Source: Bradyrhizobium sp. U87765 SZCCT0048
GTDB lineage: Bacteria; Pseudomonadota; Alphaproteobacteria; Rhizobiales; Xanthobacteraceae
Length of the DNA stretch: 39,313 bases
Reading direction: 5' to 3'
Assembly (NCBI RefSeq): GCF_018131225.1
Contig: NZ_JAFCMM010000009.1
Location: forward strand, 1-39,313
Shown here piece by piece: positions 7,467 through 15,856 of the stretch (position 1 is its first letter; each line of letters opens with the position of its first letter). The notes beneath the pieces were generated by a model. It was given only the letters and a program-made list of their open reading frames with translations. It did no database searches and had not been told where the DNA came from. Position numbers and translations under genes: made by a program.

Positions 7467-8501
7467 TCAGAGAACCGCGGTCAGCAGCCCGGTACCATCA
7501 TGACAGCCGAGATATTCGAAGAACTGCTCGTCGCTGCGGGCGAGCGAGACCTCGTGATAGAGCCGCAGCTTCGCGTTCGGTCCGAGGGACGACAGATACG
7601 TCATCGCCGCACCGAAGATCCGCACATGGGTCGGATGGGATTCCGCCCAGCGCTCCAGCGCCGCAAGGCTCTTCCACCAGCTCATGCCATACGATTTTTC
7701 CGTGACGTCGCCGTCGGCGGTGACAACGGCGGCATAGCGATTGGCGTAGCACCCGATGGGGCGCCCCTCGTCGCGCAGGAAGTCCATGCCGGCACGCAGC
7801 ACCGGCTCGACGTCGCCGAGATACATGGCGCGTTCCGCAGCGTCGGTGTCACTCCAGTCCTGCCCCGAGCGGATCAGGCAGAGATTGTCGTGCACCACCA
7901 CGCGCCGGCGCGGGCCGTCGACGACGAGCTCGGCCGCGCCGCGCGGCGCAAGATCGCTGGTCTGCGAAAGCGCGATACGGTCGCGCATGCCGCCCCAGTA
8001 GGCATGCTCCTGCACCTCGCCGCTCATGCGGTCGGCGAGCACGGCGACCCCCTCGGCGCGGTCAGGCGAGGAGAACAGCGTCTCGTAGCCCTCGACCGCG
8101 GGACGGATGACCTCGATGAAGAAGCCGATGCCGGCCCCGGCATGGATGTCGCCGGTCCAGGCAGCGCGTGCCGGCCCGAACCAGCGATCGAACGCGGCGA
8201 TGTCGTCCCAGTACGCCACCGACAACACATTGGTGAAGCCGGCCTGATCGACATGCCAGGCGCGATCCCAGTGCGACGGCCCGTCGACCGCGGCAAACCG
8301 CGCGGCGATGGTGGCGAGCGCGGCGTCAGCAGTTGGCGACGGCGCGCCGCGATACTGGACGCCGAAATAAGCCATCACCACCCGACCGACGTCGGTGCGA
8401 TGGCGCGCCACGAACGACGGATAAGGCGGTGTATAGTCGTCGGGCACGCGGCGATGCCGCGTACGCTCGCTGCGCAGATGCTCGGGAATGGCAGATTCCA
8501 T
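7467..8501 (-). CDS. oxd: Haem-containing aldoxime dehydratase
   Basis: A 344-residue cytoplasmic enzyme of the phenylacetaldoxime dehydratase family (PF13816), which removes water from aldoximes (R-CH=NOH) to give nitriles, using ferrous b-type haem bound directly to the substrate nitrogen. Family landmarks are visible: HWDRAWHVDQAGFTNVLSVAYW (about 77-98, quoted in part), WGGMRDRI with Arg173 matching the catalytic Arg, the ESHPTHVRIFG segment (about 287-297) carrying the candidate proximal haem His, and LRLYHEVS with His316 matching the distal catalytic His. Length matches the family (about 350). GGAGGGCGCC precedes the ATG. It starts 21 bases after the nitrilase stop codon, the classic aldoxime-nitrile gene pairing. 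Confidence 0.9.
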   Translation of the reverse strand: MESAIPEHLRSERTRHRRVPDDYTPPYPSFVARHRTDVGRVVMAYFGVQYRGAPSPTADAALATIAARFAAVDGPSHWDRAWHVDQAGFTNVLSVAYWDDIAAFDRWFGPARAAWTGDIHAGAGIGFFIEVIRPAVEGYETLFSSPDRAEGVAVLADRMSGEVQEHAYWGGMRDRIALSQTSDLAPRGAAELVVDGPRRRVVVHDNLCLIRSGQDWSDTDAAERAMYLGDVEPVLRAGMDFLRDEGRPIGCYANRYAAVVTADGDVTEKSYGMSWWKSLAALERWAESHPTHVRIFGAAMTYLSSLGPNAKLRLYHEVSLARSDEQFFEYLGCHDGTGLLTAVL

Positions 8502-8522
8502 GGCGCCCTCCGCGGCGATGGT

Positions 8523-9536
8523 TCAGCCGGCCTGCTCGGCGGCGACCGCCGGCTCGCCGTCCACCGGCAGCGCGAAATGCTCGACGCGCCGTGCCGGCTT
8601 GTTGTTGAAGAGAAGACGCGTGACGTCGGGGCGCGAGTAGTGGCCGGCCGGATCGGCGGCGTTCTTGGCGACGCCGATCGCACCGAGATCGATGTCGGCG
8701 TACAGCAACCCCTCCTGGTCCGGCGGCAGCTTGTCGGCGAGCGAGCTGCCATCGGGCCCGAAGATCGTGGCATGACCACCGCCGGTGTGCAGCAGTGCGT
8801 TCTTGTCGGGACGGTCGCACAGCTCCTCGATCATCGCCAGCGACACGGTGGCGCAGGGCGCCAGCACGAAGCACGAGCCTTCCACGGCGTAGACGCGCGA
8901 CGCGGCGTTGTTGACCTCCCAGCCGAGGGCCGGCGCGAACGGGTCGTACAGCGAGAAGCTCGGCCACGATGCGACATGGACCTGCTCGTTCTGCGCGTAC
9001 ATGGCGTATTTCGACAGCGGCTGCAGATGCTCCCAGCAGCACAGCGCACCGAGCCGGCCGATGTCCGGACGCGCGTGCACGGCCAGGTCGCTGCCGTCGC
9101 CCTCGCCATAGACCGTGCGCTCTGCATGGGTCGGACGCAGCTTGCGGCGGCTGGCGATGGTCTCGCCGTCCGGGCCGAGCAGCCATTGCGCGATGTAGAG
9201 GCTGCCGCCGTCACGTTCGGAGACGCCGAGCACGGCGGTCAGGCCGGCGCGGCGCACAGCGGCGCGCAGGCGATCCGCCTGCGGGCTGTCGTAGCTCAAC
9301 GAGTTGTCGAAATAGCGTTGCACGAAGCCGCGGCCGATGGCCCAGGCCGGCGAGTCCAGCCAGATGTGCCAGGGATAGCCGGGGATAAACACCTCAGGGA
9401 ATGCGATCAGTCTGGCGCCGTTGCGGCCGGCCTCCTCGATCAGCGCGATGCTCTTGTCGACGGTGCCGTCGAGGTCGAGCCACACCGGCGCGGCCTGCAC
9501 CACCGCGACCTTGTACTTCGGATGCTCCAGTCCCAT
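8523..9536 (-). CDS. Nitrilase
   Basis: A 337-residue enzyme of the carbon-nitrogen hydrolase superfamily, nitrilase branch, which converts nitriles to carboxylic acids and ammonia. The catalytic triad is readable: Glu48 in FPEVFIPGYPWHIW, Lys132 in RRKLRPTHAER, and Cys167 in LCCWEHLQP. The length and the CWEH signature separate it from amidases. The chosen ATG at 9536 follows GGGGGAGA and removes an unsupported 23-residue extension. It is the first gene of a minus-strand unit with the aldoxime dehydratase and lies divergent from an AraC regulator, so its natural substrate is probably the nitrile made by that dehydratase, for example an aryl- or alkyl-aldoxime product. Confidence 0.92.
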   Translation of the reverse strand: MGLEHPKYKVAVVQAAPVWLDLDGTVDKSIALIEEAGRNGARLIAFPEVFIPGYPWHIWLDSPAWAIGRGFVQRYFDNSLSYDSPQADRLRAAVRRAGLTAVLGVSERDGGSLYIAQWLLGPDGETIASRRKLRPTHAERTVYGEGDGSDLAVHARPDIGRLGALCCWEHLQPLSKYAMYAQNEQVHVASWPSFSLYDPFAPALGWEVNNAASRVYAVEGSCFVLAPCATVSLAMIEELCDRPDKNALLHTGGGHATIFGPDGSSLADKLPPDQEGLLYADIDLGAIGVAKNAADPAGHYSRPDVTRLLFNNKPARRVEHFALPVDGEPAVAAEQAG

Positions 9537-9781
9537 GCGATCTCCCCCTGTCCATGCCGCCGGCGCTTGCGCGCTGGTCCTTTGCGGACTGTGCAACCGG
9601 ACCACGACCGGCGCTGGTCCAGGACGGAAGAAAAACTCGACTGCGCCCGCACGGCGGCGGCCCGTATGCCAGAGTGGAGTTGCGACGATGGCGTTTCCGC
9701 CCTAGCCTTCCCTGCCCGGAACCCGCCGGCGGCACTTACGCAACGGGCACAAGCATCCCTGCGCAAGAGGACCAACAGCTC
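9537..9781. promoter_or_regulatory. Divergent control region between nitrilase and AraC genes
   Basis: The 245-base space holds the ribosome-binding sites of both genes and an exact 10-base direct repeat GCGCTGGTCC at 9571-9580 and 9611-9620, 40 bases apart. AraC-family activators usually bind direct repeats near the promoter they control, so these are candidate half-sites. I see no clear -35/-10 pair. Confidence 0.35.
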
Positions 9782-10738
9782 ATGGCCATCGCGCTCAGCA
9801 CGGACAGCGCACCGCCCCATCGCAAGCTGGCGTTCTGGCAGGACATCGTCTGCGACACCTTCGTCCAGCTCGACTGCCGCTCCGACCTCGGCGACGACCT
9901 CCATGGCACCATCAGCCGCTCGGTGCTCGGCGAGGTCTCCTGCACCCATGTCGTCTCCGGCGCGCAGCGCGTCTACCGCACGCCGTCGCGGATCGCGCGG
10001 GCGCGCGAGGACTATGTGCTGATCGCGCTCGGGCGCGAGGGCGTCGGCGGCGTCGTGCAGGATGGCCGCGAGACCGTGATCCAGCCCGGTGCATTTGCGC
10101 TCTACGACACGACGCGGCCCTACGAACTGCTGTTCGACGCCGACTTCCACCAGACCATCTTCCAGATCCCGCGCGCGGCGTTGCAGCGGCGGATCGCCGG
10201 CACCGAGGCGCTGACCGCCATCAGCTTCGACCGGCAGCGGCCGCTCGACCGCCTCGCCATCGACTTCCTGGTCTCCGTGGCCGGGCTCGCCGATGAGGTC
10301 GACGCCGACACCGGCGCGCGCCTCTCCGAGCAGGCGCTCGACCTCGTCGCCATGGCGCTCGGCGAGCGGCTGGCGACGGGACGGCTGGCGCCCTCGACCC
10401 ACCGTGCCGCGCTGCTGTACCGCCTCAAGGCGCACATCCGCGCTCACCTTGCCGATCCCGAGCTGTCGCTGGGCGAAACCGCCGCGGCGCTCGGCATCTC
10501 GCCCCGCTATGTCAACAACCTGCTCGCCGACGAGCAGACCTCGTTCCAGCGCCATGTGCTCAGCGAGCGCCTCGCGCAGTGCCATCGCACCCTCGCCGCG
10601 CCGGCGCAGGCCCACCGCCAGATTGGCGAGATCGCGTTCGCCTGGGGCTTCAACGACCTCTCGCATTTCGGCCGCGCCTTCCGCGAGCACTATGGGCTGT
10701 CGCCGCGGGCGTGGCGCGCCAGCCGGCCGGGCGGCTGA
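9782..10738 (+). CDS. AraC-family transcriptional regulator of the aldoxime/nitrile cluster
   Basis: A 318-residue regulator. The N-terminal part (LAFWQDIVCDTFVQLDC onwards, to about 200) is the AraC-binding-like effector domain (PF14525 type). The C-terminal about 100 residues hold the two helix-turn-helix motifs: LSLGETAAALGISPRYVNNLL and IGEIAFAWGFNDLSHFGRAFREHYG followed by LSPRAWR, the standard AraC ending. It is divergent from nitrilase-oxd, the arrangement in which an AraC protein activates aldoxime-nitrile genes in other bacteria. The ATG at 9782 gives the normal length; the open frame extends upstream to 9401 only because the region overlaps the nitrilase gene. Confidence 0.88.
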   Translation: MAIALSTDSAPPHRKLAFWQDIVCDTFVQLDCRSDLGDDLHGTISRSVLGEVSCTHVVSGAQRVYRTPSRIARAREDYVLIALGREGVGGVVQDGRETVIQPGAFALYDTTRPYELLFDADFHQTIFQIPRAALQRRIAGTEALTAISFDRQRPLDRLAIDFLVSVAGLADEVDADTGARLSEQALDLVAMALGERLATGRLAPSTHRAALLYRLKAHIRAHLADPELSLGETAAALGISPRYVNNLLADEQTSFQRHVLSERLAQCHRTLAAPAQAHRQIGEIAFAWGFNDLSHFGRAFREHYGLSPRAWRASRPGG

Positions 10739-10761
10739 CGCGGAGCCTGCCGCAAAAGGCA

Positions 10762-10786
10762 ACGGCCGGATCGACGATCCGGCCGT
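10762..10786. terminator. Hairpin between convergent araC-type and clpA genes
   Basis: A perfect 11-bp inverted repeat, ACGGCCGGATC/GATCCGGCCGT, with a 3-base loop. On the minus strand it is followed by TTGCCTTTTG, so it most likely ends clpA transcription; on the plus strand no T-run follows. It could serve both genes. Confidence 0.65.
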
Positions 10787-10845
10787 GCATCTCTTCAGAT
10801 GTGTAAATCGTCAGGCGTGCAAGCCTTCAGATCGCAGCGAACACC

Positions 10846-13251
10846 TCAGGCCTTGACCAGCGGCGGCTTGCTCGAGCCCTTCGGACCACCGTCGTCGCCC
10901 TTCGGCTTGCGTGCCGACGCACTGCGCTTGCGCGCACCCGGCAGCTTCTCGGGCTTCGGCGTGACCGGACCTTCTTCGACGAACTCGAAGCCGATCTTGT
11001 CTTCGCCCTTGTCGTCCTTGACCAGGACGACGCGGACATGGCCGCCGCCCTTGAGCTGGCCAAACAGCACCTCGTCGGCCAGCGGCTTCTTGATGTGCTC
11101 CTGGATCACGCGGGCCATCGGCCGCGCCCCCATCTGCTCGTCGTAGCCGTGCTGGATCAGCCAGGCCTTGGCGGCGTCCGACAGCTCGATGGTGACATCG
11201 CGGTCGGCGAGCTGCGCCTCGAGCTGCAGCACGAACTTCTCCACCACCATGCCGATGACGTCGGCGTTGAGATGGCCGAACGACACGATGGCATCGAGCC
11301 GGTTGCGGAACTCCGGCGCGAACTGGCGGTTGATCGCCTCCTGGTCATCGCCTTCCCGCTTGCTGCGGGTGAAGCCGAACGCCTGGCGCGCCAGATCCGC
11401 CGCACCCGCGTTGGTGGTCATGATCAGGATGACGTTGCGGAAGTTGACCTGCTTGCCGTTGTGATCGGTGAGCCGGCCGTGATCCATGATCTGCAGCAGC
11501 ACGTTGTAGAGATCGGGATGCGCTTTCTCGATTTCGTCGAGCAACACCACGCAGTGCGGATGCTGGTCGACGCCGTCGGTCAGCAGGCCGCCCTGGTCGA
11601 AGCCGACATAGCCCGGAGGGGCGCCGATCAGGCGCGACACGGTGTGCCGCTCCATGTACTCGGACATGTCGAAGCGCAGCAGCTCGACGCCGAGCGCTTC
11701 CGACAACTGCTTGGCGACCTCGGTCTTGCCGACGCCGGTCGGACCCGAGAACAGGTAGCAGCCGATCGGCTTCTCCGGTTCGCGCAGGCCGGCGCGCGCC
11801 AGCTTGATCGACGCGGTCAGCGCCTCGATCGCCTTGTCCTGGCCGAACACCACGCGCTTGAGGGTCTGCTCGAGATGCTTGAGCACCTCGGCATCGTCCT
11901 TGGACACGCTCTTCGGCGGGATGCGGGCCATGGTGGCGATCGTGGTCTCGATCTCCTTGAGGCCGATGGTCTTCTTGCGCTTGTTCTCCGGCACCAGCAT
12001 CTGCGCCGCACCGGACTCGTCGATGACGTCGATCGCCTTGTCCGGCAGCTTGCGGTCGTGGATGTAGCGCGCCGACAGGTTCACCGCGGCCTCGATGGCC
12101 TCAGTGGTGTACTTGAGCTTGTGGTAATCCTCGAAGTACGGCTTGAGGCCCTTGAGGATGCCGATGGCGTCCTCGACCGACGGCTCGTTGACATCGATCT
12201 TCTGGAAACGCCGCACCAGCGCGCGGTCCTTCTCGAAGTGCTGGCGGTACTCCTTGTAGGTGGTCGAGCCCATGCAGCGGATCGAGCCCGACGCCAGCGC
12301 CGGCTTGAGCAGGTTGGACGCATCCATCGCGCCACCGGACGTCGCGCCGGCGCCGATCACGGTATGGATTTCGTCGATGAACAGGATGGCGTTGGGGTGC
12401 GTCTCCAGCTCCTTGATGACCTGCTTGAGCCGCTCCTCGAAATCGCCGCGGTAGCGCGTGCCCGCCAGCAGCGTGCCCATGTCCAGCGAGAACACGGTCG
12501 CAGCGCTCAGCACCTCCGGCACGTCGTTGTCGACGATGCGCTTGGCGAGGCCCTCGGCGATCGCGGTCTTGCCGACGCCGGCCTCGCCGACGAACAGCGG
12601 GTTGTTCTTCTGGCGGCGGCACAGCACCTGGATGGCGCGGTTGATCTCCGCGGTGCGGCCGATCACCGGGTCGATCTTGCCCTCGCGCGCCTTCTTGTTG
12701 AGATTGACGCAGTAGGTCTCGAGAGCATCGCCCTTCTTCTTGCCGTCGCCTTCGTTCTTGTGCTCGGCCTCCTCGTCGGTGCCGCGCACCGGACGCGACT
12801 CCGATACTCCCGGCCGCTTGGCGATGCCGTGGCTGATGTAGTTGACCGCGTCATAGCGCGTCATGTCCTGCTCCTGCAGGAAGTACGCGGCATGGCTCTC
12901 GCGCTCGGCGAAAATCGCGATCAGCACGTTGGCGCCGGTGACCTCTTCGCGGCCCGACGACTGCACATGAATGACAGCCCGCTGGATGACGCGCTGGAAA
13001 CCGGCCGTCGGCTTGGCGTCGTCGCCGCCGTCGGTCACGAGGTTTTCGAACTCGGTTTCGAGATAGTTGACGAGGCTGCCGCGCAGCTTGTCGAGATCGA
13101 CATTGCACGCGCGCATCACCGCGGCCGCATCGGAATCGTCGATCAGCGACAGCAGCAGGTGTTCGAGCGTCGCATATTGATGATGACGCTCGTTCGCAAT
13201 CGCCAGCGCCCGATGCAGGGATTGTTCAAGACTCTGAGAAAAAGTCGGCAT
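10846..13251 (-). CDS. clpA: ATP-dependent Clp protease ATP-binding subunit ClpA
   Basis: An 801-residue AAA+ unfoldase that feeds substrates to ClpP. The N-terminal Clp_N repeat domain (1-145, MPTFSQSLEQSLHRAL) is the ClpS docking site. The first AAA+ module has Walker A GEAGVGKTA (222-230) and Walker B ILFIDEIH (289-296); the second has GPTGVGKTE (503-511) and VVLLDEIEKAHPD (568-580). AFGF (624-627) sits where the ClpP-binding IGF/L loop is expected. The C-terminal tail (about 765-801) is unusually Lys/Ser/Pro-rich. No ClpB-type coiled middle domain is present, which separates it from ClpB and ClpC. The ATG at 13251 follows AAAGGA. clpS lies about 100 bases upstream on the same strand, as in most Alphaproteobacteria. 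Confidence 0.97.
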   Translation of the reverse strand: MPTFSQSLEQSLHRALAIANERHHQYATLEHLLLSLIDDSDAAAVMRACNVDLDKLRGSLVNYLETEFENLVTDGGDDAKPTAGFQRVIQRAVIHVQSSGREEVTGANVLIAIFAERESHAAYFLQEQDMTRYDAVNYISHGIAKRPGVSESRPVRGTDEEAEHKNEGDGKKKGDALETYCVNLNKKAREGKIDPVIGRTAEINRAIQVLCRRQKNNPLFVGEAGVGKTAIAEGLAKRIVDNDVPEVLSAATVFSLDMGTLLAGTRYRGDFEERLKQVIKELETHPNAILFIDEIHTVIGAGATSGGAMDASNLLKPALASGSIRCMGSTTYKEYRQHFEKDRALVRRFQKIDVNEPSVEDAIGILKGLKPYFEDYHKLKYTTEAIEAAVNLSARYIHDRKLPDKAIDVIDESGAAQMLVPENKRKKTIGLKEIETTIATMARIPPKSVSKDDAEVLKHLEQTLKRVVFGQDKAIEALTASIKLARAGLREPEKPIGCYLFSGPTGVGKTEVAKQLSEALGVELLRFDMSEYMERHTVSRLIGAPPGYVGFDQGGLLTDGVDQHPHCVVLLDEIEKAHPDLYNVLLQIMDHGRLTDHNGKQVNFRNVILIMTTNAGAADLARQAFGFTRSKREGDDQEAINRQFAPEFRNRLDAIVSFGHLNADVIGMVVEKFVLQLEAQLADRDVTIELSDAAKAWLIQHGYDEQMGARPMARVIQEHIKKPLADEVLFGQLKGGGHVRVVLVKDDKGEDKIGFEFVEEGPVTPKPEKLPGARKRSASARKPKGDDGGPKGSSKPPLVKA

Positions 13252-13354
13252 TCGCGTCCTTTGTGGCCCCACAGCCGTCAGCTTAACTTGTTATCGTTTC
13301 CGCCGGTGTCAACCTTCCGTCATCGCAATCGGAACCGGGGGCCTTTCGATGATG

Positions 13355-13687
13355 CTACTTCTTTTCCATCACGCATTGCAAAGGATGTTGGTGCTTGCGC
13401 GCAAAATCCATGACCTGTGTCACCTTGGTTTCAGCGATCTCGTAGGTGAACACGCCACACTCACCGATGCCGTGATGATGGACATGCAGCATGATGGTGG
13501 TGGCGGCCTCGGCATCCTTCTGGAAGAACCGTTCCAGAACCTCGACGACGAATTCCATCGGCGTGTAGTCGTCGTTGAGCAGGAGCACGCGATACAGGCT
13601 CGGGCGCTTGGCGCGCGGCTTGACCTTGGTGATGACGGAAATGCCTGGGACGTTGGGGCCGGCATTGCGCCCCTCGTCGCCGCTCAT
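13355..13687 (-). CDS. clpS: ATP-dependent Clp protease adaptor ClpS
   Basis: A 110-residue adaptor that delivers N-degron substrates to ClpA. The core is complete: LYRVLLLNDDYTPMEFVVEVL carries the NDD(Y/F)T motif that pairs with the substrate N-terminal residue, followed by ATTIMLHVHHHGIGECGVFTYEIAETK and ending QHPLQCVMEKK. The frame stays open upstream; ATG 13687 gives the usual length of about 105-115, while ATG 13750 would give 131 residues. Neither has a strong ribosome-binding site, so the start is uncertain. It is upstream of clpA on the same strand. Confidence 0.95.
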   Translation of the reverse strand: MSGDEGRNAGPNVPGISVITKVKPRAKRPSLYRVLLLNDDYTPMEFVVEVLERFFQKDAEAATTIMLHVHHHGIGECGVFTYEIAETKVTQVMDFARKHQHPLQCVMEKK

Positions 13688-14381
13688 GTGAACGGCGAGC
13701 GCTGAAAATCGCGCCGAACGGGTTCCGGAATGTTCTTCTGAATACGACATGGCTCGTTGCTTGACGTTGAAGTCCCCTGTCTGACCGGACATGTCTGGCC
13801 GGGCATAGCCGACCGGACACGACCACCCCCACCGCAGGCGCGACGGCGTACGGGCAAACCCGCGTGCCATTCGCCCGACCGGGCCGGTGCGTCCAGCCGC
13901 TTTCGGGTCCGCCCCCGACAGAACCATCTTCAGGCGAACCGGACACCGGTTCGCAACCAAAAATGCTCCGCCTTGAACAAGTTAGGCGACTTTTCCCTTT
14001 GAAACGGTGGAAAAGCCGGCCCGGCGGACTCGGAAAGGTCATGCCCCTCAGGGTTGCGAGATTGGCGCCCCCCGTCAACTGCGGCGCCGCCCCCTGTCCG
14101 AATTATTACCGATATGGGTTGACGGCGCCCGGGCCGCAAGGACGCCCCTGTGGACCGCAGCGGCGCGCGGGACCGCGTCGCCCCGGTCGCAAACGGTTAA
14201 CGAAACATCACGCCGCAACGTCGAACCGGCCCGGCGCCGTTTACCGGATGAACAGCATACGCCGCCCGCGAACCGCATGCCGGCAGGACACTACGTCGCA
14301 CTACCGGGGTTTCCGGGCATCACTTTACCCCCTGTTCACCGGGGTCCCACAGACACTTCTGAAAAAGCAGGTTCAGGTGTC
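13688..14381. other. Gap between clpS and the TadG-like gene; no gene seen
   Basis: About 0.69 kb of divergent intergenic DNA (0.63 kb if ClpS starts at 13750). It holds a perfect hairpin GCGAACCGG-ACA-CCGGTTCGC (13934-13954), of unknown role, and GGTTAACGAAAC (14195-14206), identical to a 12-mer before the PilZ gene. The open frames across it lack ribosome-binding sites and protein-like composition. It must carry the promoters for clpS (leftward) and the TadG-like gene (rightward), but I cannot place them firmly. Confidence 0.5.
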
Positions 14382-15743
14382 ATGACCTCCATCTCATCCC
14401 GTCTTGCCGCAGCGGCGACCGCGTATGTTCGCCATCGCGGCGGCAATGTCGCGATCACCTTCGCCATCGTACTCGTGCCACTGCTCGCCATGATCGGCGC
14501 GGCGATCGACTACGCCCGCGCCAACCACGCGCGCAGCGCCATGCAGGCGGCGCTCGACGCCACCGCGCTGATGCTGTCCAAGGAAGCCGCCAATCTCAAC
14601 ACCACGCAACTCGCCGCGGCGGCGCAGGCCTACTTCAACGCGCTGTACAGCCGGCCCGAAGCGCCCAAGATCGCCTTCACCGCCGAATACACCGCGCAGA
14701 CCACCGGCGGCGGCTCCAGCGTCGTGCTGACCGCCTCCGGCTCGCTGCAGACCGACTTCATGAAACTCGGCGGCGTGCCGAACATCGACTTCAACGTCAG
14801 CTCGACCGCGAAGTGGGGCATTACCCGGCTCCGCGTCGCGATGGCGCTCGACAACACCGGCTCGATGGCCAGCGCCAACAAGATGAATGCGCTGAAGACG
14901 GCGTCCATTGCCCTCGTCAACAAGTTCAGGGGCTGGGCCAAGAACTCCGGCGACATCATGGTGTCGATCGTCCCGTTCGCCAAGGACGTGAACGTCGGCA
15001 CATCCAACGTCAACGCGGCCTGGCTCAAGTGGAACGGGCAGTCGGACACCTGGGACGAGAGAAACGGCACCTGTAAGAACTACAGCAGCTGGAACATGCC
15101 GACCAACAAGACCAGCTGTCAGAGCCAGGGCGGCAGCTGGACGCCGGCGAACCACAACACCTGGACCGGCTGCGTGACCGACCGCGACCAGAGCAACGAC
15201 ACCACGTCGATCGTGCCGTCCCCTCTGCTGACGCCGACGCTGTTTCCGGCCGAACAGTATGACGCCTGCCCGATCGAGCTGACGCCGCTGACCGACGTTC
15301 TCAGCGGCTCGACCACGCTGATCAACCAGATCAACAAGATGCAGCCGAGCGGCAACACCAACCAGGTCATCGGCCTCGCATGGGCGTGGCTGTCGTTGCT
15401 CAACCAGTCGCCGCTCAACGCGCCGCTGAAAGACCCGAACTACATCTACAACGACGTCATCATCCTGCTGTCCGATGGCGACAACACGCAGAATCGCACA
15501 TCGTCCAACGTCAGCTCGATCGACGCCCGGCAGCGGCTTCTCTGCGACAACATCGTGCCGTCGGGCACGGCGCCGGCGCCGATGCTGTTCACCATCCAGG
15601 TCGACACGGACGGGACGGCCAATTCCAGCGTCATGCAGTACTGCGGCAAGTCCGGCTTCCAGCGGACGACCACCGGCAGCGGCATCAGCGACGCCTTCGA
15701 CAAGATCGCGACATCGCTGTCGAAACTGCGCATCGCGCAGTAA
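14382..15743 (+). CDS. TadE/TadG-like pilus-assembly protein with VWA domain
   Basis: A 453-residue protein. The N-terminus RHRGGNVAITFAIVLVPLL (about 17-36) is the TadE/TadG-type start: a short cytoplasmic stretch, Gly-Gly-Asn and one membrane helix, then YARANHARSAMQAALDATAL. The remainder is periplasmic. From about residue 150, VAMALDNTGSM provides a DxTxS metal-site motif of a von Willebrand A domain, with later VIILLSDGDNTQN. The insert between holds several Cys residues (CKN, SCQSQ, GCV, DACP) that may form disulfides. TadG proteins act in tight-adherence (Flp) pilus assembly; no other tad genes are adjacent. The ATG at 14382 puts the membrane helix in the right place. Confidence 0.82.
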   Translation: MTSISSRLAAAATAYVRHRGGNVAITFAIVLVPLLAMIGAAIDYARANHARSAMQAALDATALMLSKEAANLNTTQLAAAAQAYFNALYSRPEAPKIAFTAEYTAQTTGGGSSVVLTASGSLQTDFMKLGGVPNIDFNVSSTAKWGITRLRVAMALDNTGSMASANKMNALKTASIALVNKFRGWAKNSGDIMVSIVPFAKDVNVGTSNVNAAWLKWNGQSDTWDERNGTCKNYSSWNMPTNKTSCQSQGGSWTPANHNTWTGCVTDRDQSNDTTSIVPSPLLTPTLFPAEQYDACPIELTPLTDVLSGSTTLINQINKMQPSGNTNQVIGLAWAWLSLLNQSPLNAPLKDPNYIYNDVIILLSDGDNTQNRTSSNVSSIDARQRLLCDNIVPSGTAPAPMLFTIQVDTDGTANSSVMQYCGKSGFQRTTTGSGISDAFDKIATSLSKLRIAQ

Positions 15744-15776
15744 AAGCCCGTCTCCGCGGCACCGCCCCGAAACAAA

Positions 15777-15802
15777 AAAGCCCGGCTTGCGCCGGGCTTT
15801 TC
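15777..15802. terminator. Bidirectional terminator between TadG-like and phasin genes
   Basis: AAAA-GCCCGGC-TTGC-GCCGGGC-TTTT: a perfect 7-bp GC stem flanked by A-run and T-run, so it can end transcription from both sides. Both neighbours point into it. The stem is the same as in the terminator at 121-138. Confidence 0.88.
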
Positions 15803-15856
15803 GTATTCATGGCAGACTTGCTTTATGAAGCCTGCGCGAAGCAGATCTGCGACCGA

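Noticed and set aside
7365..10022. 885-codon plus-strand open frame across the aldoxime dehydratase and nitrilase genes
   Set aside because: It is antisense to two well-supported enzymes with complete active sites; its translation is Arg/Ala/His-rich with no family likeness. Long antisense frames are expected at this GC content.
11038..13413. 791-codon plus-strand frame across clpA
   Set aside because: It lies antisense to a complete ClpA; Leu/Arg/Asp-rich shadow with no domain.
13757..14385. Plus-strand frames between clpS and the TadG-like gene
   Set aside because: Arg/Pro-rich translations without start signals; the region is a divergent intergenic space.
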